Source of the DNA: Salinibacterium sp. | Lineage (GTDB): Bacteria; Actinomycetota; Actinomycetes; Actinomycetales; Microbacteriaceae | Reading direction: 5' to 3' | Assembly (NCBI GenBank): GCA_004297555.1 | Contig: SCSV01000055.1 | Coordinates: forward strand, 1 to 6,149 | DNA: 6,149 nt | Shown here: piece by piece, positions 4,639 through 6,149 of the stretch | How positions within the stretch are numbered: the first letter of the stretch is position 1 | Layout: each line of letters opens with the position of its first letter | The notes under the pieces: model-generated | Databases searched by the model: none | The model's input: the letters and a program-made list of their open reading frames with translations, nothing else | What the model was told of the DNA's origin: nothing | Position numbers and translations under genes: made by a program

Positions 4639-6149
4639 CTACAAAGCAGCGAGCTCGTCGAGCACGGCGTCGCCCGGAGCGGCCATGATCATCGTCGCTT
4701 CGATCTCGGCACGGCCCAGCAGTTCGTCCATGCGACGACGGCGGGACTTCGGAATGAGCGTCACAACAGTGCCGACCTTACCGGCCCGGCCGGTGCGACC
4801 GGAGCGGTGCAGATAGGTCTTGTACTCCTCCGGCGCGTCGGCCTGGATCACGAGCGAGATGTCGTCGACATGGATGCCCCGAGCCGCGACATCCGTCGCC
4901 ACCAGCACGTTCACCCGACCGCTCGTGAGCAAGCTCAGGTTGCGGGTGCGGCGTGACTGGTTCAGGTCGCCGTGCAGACTCGTTGCCGGGATGCCCGCAT
5001 CTTCGAGGTAGTCGCTCATCTCTTCGGCGAACGCTCGGGTGCGCGTGAAGATCAGGGTCTTGCCCTCTCCGGATGCGAGCTGCTCGATGATCGCGCGCTT
5101 GTCGCGCTGTTCGATCAGCAACACTTTGTGGTCGATCGTCGAGGACGCCTGGTCTTCGCCGGCAACCTCGTGCACCGAGGGCTCCACGAGAAACTCGTTG
5201 ACGAGCGTCGCCACGCCCTTGTCGAGAGTCGCGGAGAAGAGCAGCTTCTGGCCGCCCTCCTTGGTTTCGTGCAGGATGCGCTGAACCGGCTCGAGGAAGC
5301 CCAGGTCGCACATGTGGTCGGCTTCGTCCAGCACGGTGACCATGACACTCGAGAGGTCGAGGCGGCCCTGCCCGATGAGGTCTTCGACGCGGCCCGGGGT
5401 CGCGATGACGATGTCGACACCGCGCTGCAGAGCGGCGACCTGCTTGTACTGCGGTACCCCACCGACGATGGTCGTCGTGAACAGGCCGACCGAGCGCGCG
5501 ATGGGCTGCACGGTGCGGTCGATCTGCATCGCAAGTTCGCGGGTCGGAGCGAGGATGAGCGCGCGCGGCTTGCGGCCCATCTGACGGTCTTTGCCGCCGT
5601 TGTTCTCCATGAGGCGCTCGACGAGCGGCGCACCGAAGGCGATGGTCTTGCCAGAGCCGGTCTTTCCGCGGCCGAGAACATCGCGGCCGGCGAGCACGTC
5701 CGGAATGGTCGCAGCCTGGATCGCGAAGGGAGCCTCGGCACCCATGCTCGCGAGCTGGCGAACGATGTTGTTGCCGAGACCGAGGTCGGCGAAGGTCACA
5801 CCCTCGACCTCGCCCGCGGTGATGACCGCCGCCTCGAGGCGCTCAAGCACGACGTCTTCGACGGGGCCGGTGGTGGCGCGTGCCGTGTAGTAGTCGCTCT
5901 CGCGGCGGGGCGCACGGTCGTCGAAGTCACGGCGCGGGGCGCGGTCGTACGCCGGGCGCTCAGCGCGCTGCGCGCGGTCGTTGTACGAAGGGCGCTCAGT
6001 GCGAGCCGGTCGGTCAGCACGATCGTAGCTGGGACGCTCGGCGCGGGCAGGGCGCTCGTACGCTGGGCGCTCAGTGCGAGCGGGTCGGTCATACGCTGGG
6101 CGCTCGGCTCGTTCAGGACGCTCGGTGCGCTGTGCGCGGTCGTTGTAGG
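4639..6149 (-). CDS. DEAD-box ATP-dependent RNA helicase with repeat-rich N-terminal extension (5' end outside window)
   Basis: DEAD-box helicases unwind short RNA duplexes and act in ribosome assembly, mRNA decay or cold adaptation. The minus-strand frame is open from the right edge to the TAG at 4641-4639, giving 502 complete visible codons and no start. Visible residues 1-70 are an Arg/Asp/Glu/Pro/Tyr repeat, and 71-99 continue as an Arg- and Asp-rich linker. The helicase core follows: Q motif ending APFAIQ (139-144), Walker A GKTGSGKT (161-168), PTRELA (201-206), TPGR (250-253), DEAD (274-277), SAT (305-307), LIFTRT (365-370), TDVAARGIHV (418-427) and HRSGRTGRAG (447-456). The C-terminal tail after motif VI is short (about 45 residues), with a basic patch SRRRRMDELL and no RNA-binding domain. 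A GTG at 5850 could be mistaken for a start, but it lies just before the Q-motif region inside a continuous frame. The specific subfamily (RhlE, DeaD, CshA or other) is not assignable here, so no symbol is given. Confidence 0.95.
   Translation of the reverse strand, partial: YNDRAQRTERPERAERPAYDRPARTERPAYERPARAERPSYDRADRPARTERPSYNDRAQRAERPAYDRAPRRDFDDRAPRRESDYYTARATTGPVEDVVLERLEAAVITAGEVEGVTFADLGLGNNIVRQLASMGAEAPFAIQAATIPDVLAGRDVLGRGKTGSGKTIAFGAPLVERLMENNGGKDRQMGRKPRALILAPTRELAMQIDRTVQPIARSVGLFTTTIVGGVPQYKQVAALQRGVDIVIATPGRVEDLIGQGRLDLSSVMVTVLDEADHMCDLGFLEPVQRILHETKEGGQKLLFSATLDKGVATLVNEFLVEPSVHEVAGEDQASSTIDHKVLLIEQRDKRAIIEQLASGEGKTLIFTRTRAFAEEMSDYLEDAGIPATSLHGDLNQSRRTRNLSLLTSGRVNVLVATDVAARGIHVDDISLVIQADAPEEYKTYLHRSGRTGRAGKVGTVVTLIPKSRRRRMDELLGRAEIEATMIMAAPGDAVLDELAAL
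5938..6147 (-). repeat. Degenerate repeats coding a charged Tyr/Arg-rich disordered segment
   Basis: Within the helicase frame this stretch encodes units such as ERPAYDRPART, ERPAYERPARA and ERPSYDRADRPART. Tyrosines recur at visible residues 19, 30, 41, 55 and 67, so the period is 11-14 residues. Of the first 70 visible residues 19 are Arg and a similar number are Asp or Glu. At DNA level a block including GGCGCTCAGTGCGAG recurs at 5991-6005 and 6066-6080 (75 bp apart), and GCGCGGTCGTTGTA recurs at 5972-5985 and 6134-6147 (162 bp apart). The repeat probably continues beyond the window. Confidence 0.88.

Noticed and set aside
4639..5850. DEAD-box helicase starting at the GTG at 5850
   Set aside because: The frame is open without a stop for another 99 codons to the window edge with a coherent repeat-coded sequence, and no ribosome site stands before this GTG.
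5796..6092. 98-codon minus-strand ORF with an Ala/Arg/Thr repeat product
   Set aside because: It is the repeat DNA of the helicase tail read in another frame. The helicase frame continues directly into the conserved core, while this one leads nowhere.
5938..6149. CRISPR-like array in the repeat region at the right edge
   Set aside because: The repeats are degenerate, irregularly spaced (75 and 162 bp), in frame with the helicase, and have no uniform spacers.

Overview
The window is a GC-rich, tightly packed stretch of bacterial chromosome. It looks like a high-GC actinobacterium, most likely of the Microbacteriaceae type. This is an inference from the strong G/C bias at third codon positions, the two genes that appear to start without a leader, the cysK-cysE pair with a short CysE, and the style of the acyl-CoA oxidase and DEAD-box proteins. 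No mobile element, CRISPR array, tRNA or rRNA is visible.

Layout, left to right. A minus-strand acyl-CoA oxidase starts at 284 and runs off the left edge. It overlaps the stop of a full-length minus-strand recQ (281-2080) by ATGA, so the two are probably co-transcribed and coupled. recQ is divergent from a plus-strand EamA/DMT transporter (2154-3014) across 73 bp. Each of these two genes has a TANNNT hexamer exactly 6 nt before its ATG and no clear Shine-Dalgarno, which is the geometry of leaderless promoters. The transporter converges on cysE with only 3 nt between stop codons. cysK (3586-4521) and cysE (3018-3581) form a minus-strand cysteine synthesis operon with a 4-nt gap. The 117 bp upstream of cysK holds a 10-bp perfect stem whose loop contains a 10-bp tandem duplication. 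A minus-strand DEAD-box RNA helicase (stop at 4639) then fills the rest and is open to the right edge.

How the genes work together. CysE makes O-acetylserine and CysK converts it with sulfide to cysteine. The CysE C-terminus ends in Asn-Ile, as expected for a partner that docks its last isoleucine in the CysK active site (cysteine synthase complex). RecQ (DNA repair) and the DEAD-box protein (RNA remodelling) are both SF2 helicases but lie in separate transcription units. The transporter substrate is unknown.

Most useful corrections to a naive ORF reading: (i) the left-edge acyl-CoA oxidase is real although it has no stop inside the window; (ii) the DEAD-box helicase does not start at the GTG at 5850, because its frame continues at least 99 codons further through an Arg/Asp/Glu/Pro/Tyr repeat region to the window edge. 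I see no convincing undescribed system here. The most unusual features are the repeat-rich N-terminal extension of the helicase and the back-to-back leaderless promoter pair.
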